Of a stretch of DNA of 15,411 nucleotides, positions 1 through 8,265 are shown one piece after another (positions within the stretch are counted from its first letter, which is position 1; the number at the start of each line of letters is the position of its first letter). The position numbers and the translations under genes were made by a program. The notes beneath the pieces are model-generated. The model did no database searches. It was not told where the DNA came from and saw only the letters and a list, made by a program, of their open reading frames with translations. Source of the DNA: Sphingopyxis sp. (GTDB lineage: Bacteria > Pseudomonadota > Alphaproteobacteria > Sphingomonadales > Sphingomonadaceae); NCBI GenBank assembly GCA_012035435.1, contig JAAUPH010000021.1, positions 1 through 15,411 on the forward strand. The letters are read 5' to 3'.

Positions 1-1358
1 GGCGGACTCGGAACCTGGAGCCTCGCCGCCCGGATGCTGTGCGGGCGATTGGATCGGGGCGGGTACGTCACCAGGTTCGAGTTTTGCGACCGGCACCAAC
101 ACTTCGTGCATTTCGCCTTGCACGAATCGAGGTGCGCCATCACCACCGTGACACAGCAGACGTACGATTTCGCGCACCGTCTGGCCGGGGCGCAAATGGC
201 GACGCCCTGCGTCACGACCCGGTCACCAGGCTTGAGCCCGTCGGTCACCACCCAGTTGGCGCCGTCGGTCCGGGTGGTGGTGATCACGCGGCGCACAACC
301 TTATCATCGGCGCCTGCGACCCACACCAGCGCCTTGCCGCGTTCGTCGCGCGACACTGCCACTTGCGGGATCAGCATGGCTTGCCAGTCGATCGCAGGCG
401 CAAACCGGGCACGGACGAACATGCCGGGCAACAGCAAGCCCTGCGGATTGGCAAAGCGAGCGCGTAGCGTAACCGTCCCCGTCGCCGCATTGGCCAATGC
501 CTCGGCAAATTCCAGTCGGCCCACCAAGCCATATTCGCTGCCGTCCTCTAACAGCAAGCGCACGTCCATCGACGCTGGCCCCGCGCCGCCCGCGGCCAAA
601 TCGCGGCGCAGCGCAATCATCTGGCTGCCCGCCTGCTGAATATCGACATAAACCGGGTCAATCCGCTGGATGATAGCCAGAGGGTCCGGCTGGCTCATCG
701 TGACCAGCGCGCCTTCGGTTACAAGCGAACGACCGATGCGCCCGCCGATCGGCGCTGTGATGGTCGTAAAGGCCAGATTGATGCGCGCGGTGTCCAGTTG
801 CGCGCGGCTTTGCTCCACCGCCGCGCCCGCGGCCCGCGCTGCAGCCTGTGCGTCGGTATAGTCTTGTTGCGAGATGGCCTGCATCTCCGCGAGCGGGCGA
901 AACCGCTCGGCGCGCACCCGAGTCGCATCGGCATTGGCCCGTGCGCTCGCCAGATTGGCATTCGCCTCGTTCACCGCAGCGCGGTAGAGTCGGGGGTCGA
1001 TCTGGTACAATGGCTGGCCTGCCGCGACCAGACTGCCTTCGGTAAATAAGCGCCGCCGCACTATCCCCGCGATTTGCGGACGCACCTCCGACGATTGGAA
1101 AGCGACCACGCGCCCCGCCAATTCGCTGACCATCGGGACGTCGCTATATTGCGCCAAGATATAGCCGACCGTCGGCGTACGTTGGCCGCGTCCGCTATCG
1201 TCATCGCCCACGGCGCTGCAGCCCATGAGCAGCGCGATGGCAATGGCAGAAGCAATCCACCGAGCGCCTCGCTCGCGTGGACGTAAGCATTCAACACGGC
1301 GCGCGATATTCTTGGACAGGGTAGCCAGCTTTCGATCGTCGGGATGACGCGGCGTCAA
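1..1358 (-). CDS. RND efflux periplasmic adaptor (membrane fusion) lipoprotein, 3'-partial, one frameshift
   Basis: Adaptor of an AcrAB-TolC-type tripartite drug/solvent efflux pump, bridging the inner-membrane RND transporter and the outer-membrane channel in the periplasm. The reverse-strand translation shows a lipoprotein signal ending IALLMGCSA, then the lipoyl half-motifs SSEVRPQIAGIVRRRLFTEG and FTTITAPIGGRIGRSLVTEG around an alanine-rich coiled hairpin (ANADATRVRAERFRPLAEMQ), and the family signature DPVYVDIQQ in the beta-barrel domain. The frame is continuous until about position 198, where QGVAI is followed in another frame by RPGQTVREIV; one missing base explains this. The C-terminus runs off the window. 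No ATG precedes the signal peptide in frame; a TTG at 1358 gives a plausible but long N-region, so the start is uncertain. The partner RND transporter is expected beyond position 1. Family assignment is secure; the substrate cannot be told. Confidence 0.88.
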   Translation of the reverse strand, partial: MTPRHPDDRKLATLSKNIARRVECLRPRERGARWIASAIAIALLMGCSAVGDDDSGRGQRTPTVGYILAQYSDVPMVSELAGRVVAFQSSEVRPQIAGIVRRRLFTEGSLVAAGQPLYQIDPRLYRAAVNEANANLASARANADATRVRAERFRPLAEMQAISQQDYTDAQAAARAAGAAVEQSRAQLDTARINLAFTTITAPIGGRIGRSLVTEGALVTMSQPDPLAIIQRIDPVYVDIQQAGSQMIALRRDLAAGGAGPASMDVRLLLEDGSEYGLVGRLEFAEALANAATGTVTLRARFANPQGLLLPGMFVRARFAPAIDWQAMLIPQVAVSRDERGKALVWVAGADDKVVRRVITTTRTDGANWVVTDGLKPGDRVVTQGVAICAPARRCAKSYVCCVTVVMAHLDSCKAKCTKCWCRSQNSNLVTYPPRSNRPHSIRAARLQVPSP

Positions 1359-1553
1359 CGTCTCGATGCCTTACCGCTGTGGATCGAGCGCCAACGCCTA
1401 GTTGCTGAAGCATAACGTTCATATGGCTGAGAGGGAATTGATTAGGCGTGGACCCGGCAAATTTTTCCTTGGAACAAAATGTGGAGTTCGCGATTATCTT
1501 GGGCTGCTTGCGCCGCGCATAGCAAGCTGATTGTCCCCCGGCCTGATCGGCAC

Positions 1554-4500
1554 TCAATGGAAATCTCGCGATTTTGGCAGGATGCGGATGTTGCGCGGAT
1601 GGGCTCGCATGTCGCTTGACGGGCGCGGTGTTTGCGGGCGAGCAACTTCATCGGCCCGCGCAAGGTCTGGCTTAACCGGATCGCTATCCGACAGCGTCCC
1701 GAGCATCGCCGTACGGTCGATTATCGTTGTCGCCATCAGGTGAACAACATCTTCCTTGCTGCGCTGAATTTCGCCTTCGATCACCATCAGCCGCGCCGCC
1801 ATTACTGCGCGCCGCTGTTTTTCCATGTCACGGGCCCAAAGCAGAGCGTTGATGATGCCGCTTTCATCCTCCAGCGTGATGAAGACGGCATTGCCCTTGC
1901 CGGGGCGCTGGCGGATGAGGACGACGCCGGCGACGCGCACCTTGCGGCCATCGGGCGCAGCATTGGCGTCGGCGCAGCGGATCACGCCTTCTGCGGCAAA
2001 GGCGCCGCGCAGGAACTGCATCGGATGCGCTTTCAGCGACAGCCGCGTCATCTGATAATCGGCGGTCACTTCTTCAGAGAGCGGCATGGCGGGAAGGCGC
2101 GCGTCTTCCTCTGCGCCCAGTTCGGAGGCATCGGCAAAAGCGAAGAGCGGCAACTGGTCGGACGGCGCACGCCGCGCCTCCCACAGCGCATCGCGCCGAG
2201 AACTGCCGAGCGATCCGAAACAATCGGCATCGGCGAGCTTGCGCAGGGCGGCGGGCGGCAGCGCGGTGCGGCGTCCAGCCTCGTCGATCGAGGTGAAAAC
2301 CGCCTCTTGCCGCGCGGCTGTTATAGCCTCCGCCCATGGCTCGCGAAAACCATCGACTTGCCGGAAACCCAGCCGCAGCGCATATTCGCCGTCGGTTGCG
2401 GTCTCAAGGCTGTTGTCCCAGACGCTGCTGTTAACATCCACAGGCCGCACCTCCACGCCATGATCTTGCGCGTCGCGCACGAGTTGGGCGGGGGCGTAAA
2501 AGCCCATGGGCTGCGAATTCAGCAGTGCGCAGGTGAACACGGCCGGGTGATGGCATTTTAGCCACGAGGAAATGTAAGCGAGCCAGGCAAAGGCCTGCGC
2601 ATGACTCTCAGGAAAGCCATATTCGCCAAAGCCCTTGATTTGTCCGAAACAGCGCTCGGCAAAGTCGCGCTCATAGCCGCGCGTGACCATGCCATCCACC
2701 AACATCATCTCGTACCGGTGGATCGTCCCGACATTGCGAAACGTGGCCATCGCGCGCCTCAGCCCATCGGCCTGTGCGGGCGTAAAGGCGGCCGCAACAA
2801 TGGCCAGCTTCATCGCCTGTTCCTGAAACAGCGGCACGCCCAAAGTTTTCTCAAGCACATCGCGCAATTCATTGGGGTCATGCGGCGGCGCGGGGGAAGG
2901 GTAATCGACCTTTTCCTCCTTGTTGCGGCGGCGCAAATAGGGGTGCACCATCCCACCCTGGATCGGGCCGGGGCGGACGATCGCGACCTGGATGACCAGA
3001 TCATAGAGGCATGTGGGCTTCATCCGCGGCAGCATGTTGATCTGCGCGCGGCTTTCGACCTGAAAAGTGCCGATGCTGTCACCGGTTCTCAGCATCCGGT
3101 ATACTTCGGGGCATTCGGCGGGAATGCGCTGGAGATCATAATCGCCCAGATCATGCGCGCGCAGCATGTCAAAACTTTTGCGGATGCAGGTCAGCATGCC
3201 AAGCGCCAGCACATCGACCTTCATCAATCCCAGCGCATCAATATCATCCTTGTCCCATTCGATGAAGGTGCGGTCGGGCATGGCGGCATTGTGAATCGGC
3301 ACCAGCTCATCGAGCCGCCCCTCGGTGAGCACGAAACCGCCGACATGCTGTGACAGATGGCGGGGGGTTTCGAGCAGCTGGTCAACCAGATGTTTCAGCC
3401 GGGCAATTTCGGGGTTCGCGGGATCGAACCCAGCCTCGGTCACGCGCGCTTCGGGCACATCGCTGCCACAGTGGCCCCAGATGGTGCTTGCCAGCCGCGC
3501 CGTCACATCTTCGGTCAGTCCCAGCGCCTTGCCAACCTCGCGGATCGTGCTGCGCGGGCGGTAATGGATTACCGTCGCGGCAATGCCCGCACGTTCACGG
3601 CCATAGCGCTGATAGATATATTGCATCACCTCCTCGCGCCGCTCATGTTCAAAGTCGACGTCGATGTCGGGCGGCTCGTTGCGCTCTTCCGACAGGAAAC
3701 GGGTGAACAGCAGCTTGTTCGTGACCGGATCGACCGAGGTGATCCCCAAAAGATAACAGACCACCGAATTGGCCGCGCTCCCCCGACCCTGGCAGAGAAT
3801 TGGTGGATCTAGGCTGCGGGCATGCCGCACCACATCATGGACGGTCAGGAAATAATAAGCATAGCTTTTCAGGCGGATCAGGCGAAATTCTTCGGCTATG
3901 GTTTTTGCCCAGATGGGGGGCACACCATCCGGAAACCGGCGATGCGCTTCGGCCATCACCAGATGTTCGAGCCAATCCTGCGGCTTCCAGCCGGCCGGCA
4001 CCGGCTCATGCGGATATTCATAGCGCAAATCATCAAGCGTGAAGTGGATTTGCGACAGCAGCTTTTGGGTTGCGGCAATGGCTTCGGGACAGGCACGGAA
4101 CAGGCGCGCCATTTCATCGGGCGCCTTCAAATGCCGTTCCGCATTGGCGAGCAGGCGCTTGCCCGCGCTCTGGATGGTCGTCCCTTCACGGATACAGGTG
4201 ATGATATCGTGCAGCGCGCGGGCGTCGGCATTCGCATACAGCGCATCATTGGTGGCGAGCAGCGGCACGCCTGTTTCGGCGCTTAACCCCTGCAATTGGG
4301 CGAGCCGCCGCGCATCCTGTCCCGAACGCGGCATGACCGCTCCCTGCCAGACATGGCCGGGGCAGACAGCAGACAGGGCACAGAGCAATTCGGCATCGCC
4401 GCCCATCGCGATCAGCAGCAGGTCCTGCGCATGATCGAACAGGTCGGCGCGATAGAGGATGCAGTCCCCTTTCACGGCGCGCCGGTTACCCAGCGTCAAC

Positions 4501-4789
4501 AGCCGGGTCAGTCGGCCCCAGCCGTGACGGGTCGCGGGATAGGCGATAATGTCGGGCGTATCGTCCGCAAAAACCAACCGCGCCCCGACCACCAGCCGGA
4601 CACCCGATGCCACCCCGCCCAGGTCACGCCAGGCGATGTGCGCGCGCACTACCCCGCCACGCTGTTGCGGTCGGCGATGCCAATGCCGTTCATCCCCAGC
4701 GCATGGGCGCGGTACACCATCTCGGCAGGGTGCGACGCGCCGCGCAGGAAGCTGTAATTGCTTGCTGCCGCAAGTTCGGCGAAGCTCAT
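1554..4789 (-). CDS. dnaE2: Error-prone DNA polymerase DnaE2 (ImuC), frameshifted at ~4652-4655
   Basis: C-family polymerase alpha subunit that does SOS-induced translesion synthesis with ImuA and ImuB. It starts at ATG 4789 with [20 protein letters not shown], the typical N-terminal PHP domain; a purine-rich run lies just upstream. After [13 protein letters not shown] the frame hits TAG, while [14 protein letters not shown] continues in the neighbouring frame. One extra G in the GGGG run (plus-strand C4 at 4652-4655) restores a 1078-residue protein, the normal family length. The catalytic acidic residues are present: [16 protein letters not shown] (Asp about 375, 377 and 379) and [17 protein letters not shown] pentapeptide near residue 879 resembles a beta-clamp binding motif. 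An OB-fold region ([19 protein letters not shown]) and the usual ending [15 protein letters not shown] follow. The longer open frame reaching 5066 is an artefact of the frameshift. Last gene of the SOS operon. Confidence 0.95.
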
Positions 4790-4792
4790 CCC

Positions 4793-4970
4793 CCCTCTCC
4801 CTTGAGGGGAGAGGGTTGCGCAGACTTGGCAACTTGTTGCTTAGTCGATGCTGGGTGAGGGTAAGCGGTTGCATTGCAACGCCCGAGCCGACGGCTCGCA
4901 CCCCCTCTCTAAGACTTGCTAGGCGCTGAAGCACCAAGCCAAGCCTACTCTCTCCCGCAAGGGGAGAGAG
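4793..4970. repeat. Paired palindromic (REP/BIME-like) element between imuB and dnaE2
   Basis: Two short, nearly identical palindromes flank a ~130-bp spacer. Left: CCCTCTCCC at 4793-4801 pairs with GGGAGAGGG at 4807-4815. Right: CTCTCTCCC at 4948-4956 pairs with GGGAGAGAG at 4962-4970. A third stem, CGAGCC-gac-GGCTCG, lies at 4884-4898. Paired GC-rich hairpins of this type are common intergenic repeats in sphingomonad genomes (recalled, not searched). The element fills nearly the whole imuB-dnaE2 gap, and in the transcript its left hairpin contains the purine-rich region directly upstream of the dnaE2 start. Confidence 0.75.
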
Positions 4971-4974
4971 GGAT

Positions 4975-6540
4975 TTACGCGAACAGCCCATGCAGATACC
5001 ATTTTGGATCCGGCTTTTCCTCATACAGCCCGTGCCGGAAAATCCAGTAACGCCGCCCGAATGCATCTTCGATCCGGTAATAATCGCGGGTCAGCCCGCC
5101 CTTGCCGGCACATTCCCCGCCGCGCCGCCGCCACCATTCGGCGGCGATACGTTCCGGCCCTTCATAAAGCCGCACCTCGTGCAGTTTCTTTTTCCAGCGG
5201 AAACGGTGCGGGGGGCCGTCGGGGACTTCGGCAATGACCTCCACCAGCTGCGGCGGGTCGAACAGGAACAATGGCCGCACCGGCGGTTCACCCGGCGGCG
5301 GTGCTGGCCAAGGCGCAGGTTTGCGAACCTCGATCGCGGGCAGCGCAAGCTGCGCTTGTTCGGGAATATGGCTGTCATGCGGCACCATTCGGCGGATTTG
5401 CCCTGGGCCCAGACGGGTGCTGAACCGGTCGATCAATTCGGAAAGCGCGATATCGGCCTTGGCTTCGTGCGCAAAACTATGCTGTTCCGCGTTTAACGGG
5501 TCAGCCATCGGAATGGCGAGCAACAGGCTGTCATAGCCGAAACCGGGATCCAGCGGATCGTTCAGCGTCTCTGCCCGTTCGTCAAACAAGCGCAGCACCA
5601 ACGCGGGATCGCGCGTCGGATTGCGGGTCTTGATATCCAGATAATGTTTCGCGCCATCGCTACGGCAGAGTTTCAAGCGAAAAGTGCCGCCCCCCAACCC
5701 GCGCTCGGAAAGCGCCACTATGGCTTCATCGAGCAAGGCCGAAAGCGCCGCAGCAATGCTCGTCTGATGCGCCACCGGTTCCGCAAAGCGCTGCTCGAAC
5801 CGCAGGGGTGCATCGTGCACCAGCGGGGTGATGCCGCCCCGCGCGGTGCCCAATATCCGCTCCAGCGAGGTCACTGCATCCATCCCGAAACGCGCGGCGA
5901 TGCTCGCGGATGAGCGACCTGCGACGGCGCCCAGCGTTTTGAGCCCCGCGCGCTGCAGTCCCAAGATCGCCTGCGGCTCCAAATTCAGCACGGCAACCGG
6001 AAGCGCGCGCAAGGCCACCGCCTCATCGTCCACCGGACAAGCGGCATAACGCGCCAAAGCCTGCGCGCCTTCGGCTGTAGCGGCGCAGGCGAGGCGGACC
6101 GTCATGCCGTCGGCTGTCATCGCCGCCTCCACCTCTTCGATCAATCCAGCCTCACCACCGAACAGATGCGCCGCACCCATGATGTCGATGCTGATCCCGT
6201 CGGGCGGGGCGAGCACCACGGTCGGCGACCAATGGATGCAGCGCCGCGCCAGACGGTCCAGCAAATGGCGATCTGCTGCCTTGTCCATCGATATGGCGAC
6301 CAACTGCGGCTCGCGTGCCCGGGCATCGGCCAGGGCCAGACCGGGGGTCAGCCCCAGACTTTGTGCACGCGCGTCCGCCGCCGCAACCCGCAGCGCATTT
6401 TTGGTCTTTTCGACAAATATCAGGGGCGCGTCAGGCGGCCCGGCGCGATGGTCCAGCCCCTCGCTCCGCAGTCTGTCTGCGGAGAGGAACGGGAACCACA
6501 GCGCCAGAAACCGCCGTGTCGCGGAACAATTTTCCGTCAC
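4975..6540 (-). CDS. imuB: ImuB, inactive Y-family polymerase-like mutasome subunit
   Basis: DinB/UmuC-like protein that acts as the hub linking ImuA, DnaE2 and the sliding clamp during SOS mutagenesis. I choose GTG 6540 because GGAG lies 7 nt upstream and translation gives VTENCSATRRFLALWFPFLS, the usual family start; 521 residues, normal length. The N-terminal block LALWFPFLSADRL lacks the catalytic Asp that active Y-family polymerases carry there, as is known for ImuB. PPDGISIDIMGAAHLFGGE and the helix-hairpin region (LGLQRAGLKTLGAVAGR) follow. QLALP, after HIPEQA, is a weak candidate clamp-binding motif. The C-terminal DYYRIEDAFGRRYWIFRHG and YLHGLFA are hallmarks of ImuB. Its 5' end overlaps imuA by 110 nt in another frame, suggesting translational coupling. 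The open frame continues upstream to 6795, but that extension is the imuA coding region read out of frame. Confidence 0.93.
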   Translation of the reverse strand: MTENCSATRRFLALWFPFLSADRLRSEGLDHRAGPPDAPLIFVEKTKNALRVAAADARAQSLGLTPGLALADARAREPQLVAISMDKAADRHLLDRLARRCIHWSPTVVLAPPDGISIDIMGAAHLFGGEAGLIEEVEAAMTADGMTVRLACAATAEGAQALARYAACPVDDEAVALRALPVAVLNLEPQAILGLQRAGLKTLGAVAGRSSASIAARFGMDAVTSLERILGTARGGITPLVHDAPLRFEQRFAEPVAHQTSIAAALSALLDEAIVALSERGLGGGTFRLKLCRSDGAKHYLDIKTRNPTRDPALVLRLFDERAETLNDPLDPGFGYDSLLLAIPMADPLNAEQHSFAHEAKADIALSELIDRFSTRLGPGQIRRMVPHDSHIPEQAQLALPAIEVRKPAPWPAPPPGEPPVRPLFLFDPPQLVEVIAEVPDGPPHRFRWKKKLHEVRLYEGPERIAAEWWRRRGGECAGKGGLTRDYYRIEDAFGRRYWIFRHGLYEEKPDPKWYLHGLFA

Positions 6541-7210
6541 GGTCCCACTCCAGCCGCCAGCGCTGCCCGGCGGGGCGCGACCGGCAGCGTAGCAATTCAA
6601 TATCGAAACAGGGCGCACCCGGAGCCTTGCCCGGCAGCGCTTGCGAAGGAGCCGCAGCCACTTGCCAACGCGTTTCGGCGGCGCTCGGCACCGGTTGGGC
6701 ATCGGCGCGCAGCAGCAACAGCGGCACACCCGATTTTTCGGCAGCAAAGGACAAGCGGCGGCTGGCAGTAAGATCAAGTTCCGGCATGGCGCCATGGCTT
6801 TCGATCACCACCGCGCCCAGCCCGCCACAACGCAGCGCATCAAGACCCGCCCGCAGCAACGCCTTGGCATCTTGCGCCAGCACAAACAGACAGGCTTCGG
6901 GAGCACCACCCAGCTCTACCCAACCCGCAGCGTGGATCACCCCGGCTGCCCGCGCCGCTCGCCGGCTGCGCAGCCAGATTATCGCCTTGCCATCTTCTGC
7001 GCTGCGAACCGCCAAGGCCAAAGCAAAGCCCGCACTTGCAGCAGCATCCTCCGGGCAGCCACTAAAAACCTCATGAATCCGCCCCAAGGCAAAGCCGCCG
7101 CCGATAGCATTATCCAGCGTCGCCACCCCTGTCTGCCAGCGGAATTTCAGATCTGATGACCCGACGGCAAGCGCGGAAAGCGGAGCTGATCTGGTGGCAT
7201 CGAATCGCAT
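6431..7210 (-). CDS. imuA: ImuA, RecA-like SOS mutagenesis protein
   Basis: First gene of the damage-inducible mutasome operon. ImuA proteins are RecA/SulA-related and are needed with ImuB and DnaE2 for induced mutagenesis. The 259-residue product shows the RecA-like start of the fold, TGVATLDNAIGGGFALGRIH, with EVFSG where RecA has its Walker A loop, so a normal P-loop is not obvious. RSAEDGKAIIWLRSRR and GLGAVVIESHG fit the next core strands. The C-terminal RWRLEWDRDGKLFRD is typical of alphaproteobacterial ImuA. ATG 7210 is the only good start before the conserved region, and no Shine-Dalgarno precedes it: the LexA box ends 2 bp upstream. The promoter geometry predicts a leaderless mRNA. 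The gene overlaps imuB by 110 nt. Confidence 0.88.
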   Translation of the reverse strand: MRFDATRSAPLSALAVGSSDLKFRWQTGVATLDNAIGGGFALGRIHEVFSGCPEDAAASAGFALALAVRSAEDGKAIIWLRSRRAARAAGVIHAAGWVELGGAPEACLFVLAQDAKALLRAGLDALRCGGLGAVVIESHGAMPELDLTASRRLSFAAEKSGVPLLLLRADAQPVPSAAETRWQVAAAPSQALPGKAPGAPCFDIELLRCRSRPAGQRWRLEWDRDGKLFRDTAVSGAVVPVPLRRQTAERGAGPSRRAA

Positions 7211-7246
7211 ATGTTCTTATTATGTTCTTATTATGCTGAAGGTCAA
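7211..7246 (-). promoter_or_regulatory. imuA promoter (-35 TTGACC, -10 ATAATA), predicted leaderless start
   Basis: On the reverse strand, TTGACC (7246-7241) is followed after exactly 17 nt by ATAATA (7223-7218). Seven bases further is the A of the imuA ATG. The predicted transcription start thus falls at or within a base or two of the start codon, leaving no room for a ribosome-binding site. The LexA box overlaps the -10 hexamer. The hexamers and spacing are seen directly; promoter use is inferred. Confidence 0.75.
7213..7227 (-). promoter_or_regulatory. LexA (SOS) box of imuA
   Basis: The reverse strand reads GAAC-ATAATAA-GAAC, an exact match to the alphaproteobacterial LexA operator GAAC-N7-GAAC (GTTC-N7-GTTC). 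It is part of an 11-bp tandem direct repeat (ATGTTCTTATT twice on the plus strand, 7211-7232). It covers the -10 region and ends 2 bp before the imuA ATG, so bound LexA would block transcription of the whole operon. Confidence 0.93.
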
Positions 7247-7525
7247 GCAAGCGGGCATGATGCGCACCATGAACGATTAACCTGTATCAATGTCCGTCTG
7301 AAGCTGGTTGAGACGGAGTATCGCACACGGCCGAGCCGAGCCGTCACCCCTCCAAATATGGGTCATACAGCAAGGCTGGAACGCCGGTTTCGGGCACGAG
7401 CGACAATTTCTTAGGAACAAAAGCGACGGAACCTGAATTGCCGACCAATGACCTGCGGCTAAGACTCGTCATTGACTGCCGAATTTCGCGCGTAAATTGA
7501 CCTACGTATTCTCGCGCCAGCGATC

Positions 7526-7541
7526 TTTGCGTTATCGCAAA
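7526..7541. promoter_or_regulatory. Perfect Crp/Fnr-type palindrome TTTGCG-TTAT-CGCAAA
   Basis: A perfect 6-4-6 inverted repeat with the half-site spacing of Fnr/FixK-type operators (TTGAT-N4-ATCAA), but with CG in place of AT at the inner positions. Its centre lies about 41 bp upstream of the start predicted from the -10 at 7562-7567, the class II activation position. The likely ligand is the Crp/Fnr regulator encoded at 12679-11984 beside the matching secretion gene; this link is inference. Confidence 0.65.
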
Positions 7542-7561
7542 TCAGCGTCAGAGGAATCTTC

Positions 7562-7567
7562 TATTTT
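7562..7567 (+). promoter_or_regulatory. Candidate -10 (TATTTT) of the small-secreted-protein operon
   Basis: TATTTT would place transcription start near 7574, giving a ~90-nt leader before ATG 7664. There is no convincing -35 at 17 nt; the expected -35 position is occupied by the palindrome at 7526-7541, as in activator-dependent class II promoters. The rest of the 450-bp divergent gap (7247-7525) shows no gene that I can support. Confidence 0.45.
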
Positions 7568-7663
7568 GAAACGGCTCATAAGGTGTGAGCTGACCGATCT
7601 CTGGGGCCCAATCAATAACGGGGGCCAATAGAAGAGATTGATTTCAACAATTGGAGACAACCC

Positions 7664-8251
7664 ATGAAGATCAAGACCGCGCTTTCCGCTTCGGCTACGC
7701 TTCTGGCATTTGGCCTTGCCTTGCCGGCAGCTGCCCAAGTGGCGTCGACCACAACTGGCGGCCCAGCAACTGCTGCCGGTGTTGCCAACACCGCGACGAC
7801 GACAACGACATCGACTGACATCGGCGTTAGCGACTTTTTGAACGACAAGTCGATCAACACCGACAACTCGGACAATTCGGATAACTCCGATAACTCGGAC
7901 AACTCGGTCGACTATGACGATAGTTACAACACCGATGATTCGTACAACGCTGACGATTCGTACAATACGGACAATTCGGACAACAGCGTCAACGGTAGTT
8001 ACAATGGCAATGACAGCTCGTCCGTCGTCGCCACCCAAACGCTGCTGGCGGTGAACGCCAACGCCGCACCGCTCAATTTCCAAAGCGGCCTGGCCGTCAG
8101 CGATTACAGCAGCGGCGACAACTCGGTGAATGACAATGCTTATGCGGCTTATTCTGGTATCCTGAACCAGGGCTGGAACACCGGCATCAATGCAAACGCC
8201 CAAGCAGCGACCAACATCGCCGCCCGCGGCTCGGTGACGTTCTCGCAATAA
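7664..8251 (+). CDS. Secreted Asn/Asp/Ser-repeat protein, putative amyloid-like or matrix subunit
   Basis: 195 residues with no family that I recognise with certainty. A clear signal peptide (MKIKTALSASATLLAFGLALPAAAQ) is followed by a Thr/Ala linker, then at about residues 66-118 a low-complexity block built from DNS triplets and DDSYN(T/A) units. The C-terminal part (121-195) is an Asn/Gln/Gly-rich segment with DNAYAAYSGILNQGWNTG and NAQAATNIA, resembling the C-terminus of the next gene. GGAGA lies 6 nt before the ATG, a strong ribosome-binding site. Codons in the repeats vary synonymously, so the pattern is kept at protein level. As first gene of an operon with a C39 peptidase, and facing a coiled-coil outer-membrane barrel gene, it sits where FapB/FapC-type amyloid subunits would. 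It has no RGG motif like its two small partners. Confidence 0.85.
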   Translation: MKIKTALSASATLLAFGLALPAAAQVASTTTGGPATAAGVANTATTTTTSTDIGVSDFLNDKSINTDNSDNSDNSDNSDNSVDYDDSYNTDDSYNADDSYNTDNSDNSVNGSYNGNDSSSVVATQTLLAVNANAAPLNFQSGLAVSDYSSGDNSVNDNAYAAYSGILNQGWNTGINANAQAATNIAARGSVTFSQ

Positions 8252-8265
8252 GCGGACGGTCCAAT

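Noticed and set aside
1632..4757. Long plus-strand frames opposite dnaE2
   Set aside because: Shadow frames typical of high-GC coding DNA; the minus-strand reading has all polymerase motifs.
4790..5066. N-terminal extension of the dnaE2 frame to an ATG at 5066
   Set aside because: It reads through the end of imuB and the repeat in a wrong frame. The true DnaE2 start, with conserved PHP sequence, is at 4789 in the frame shifted by one base.
7211..7414. Plus-strand 67-codon frame starting in the LexA box
   Set aside because: No ribosome-binding site, starts inside the imuA operator, and shows no recognisable protein pattern.
7412..7450. GGAAC motifs as an EcfG-type stress promoter or a second SOS box
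   Set aside because: No CGTT at the needed 16-17 nt spacing, and the GAAC-GAAC spacing is 10, not 7.
7860..8010. Possible CRISPR or tandem DNA repeat array
   Set aside because: The repetition is three-base coding periodicity with synonymous variation, with no spacers of constant length.
7532..8248. Long antisense frame opposite the DNS-repeat gene, with Val/Arg/Ile repeats
   Set aside because: Mirror image of the (GAY AAY TCN) repeats. The sense frame has a ribosome-binding site, a signal peptide and operon context; the antisense frame has none.
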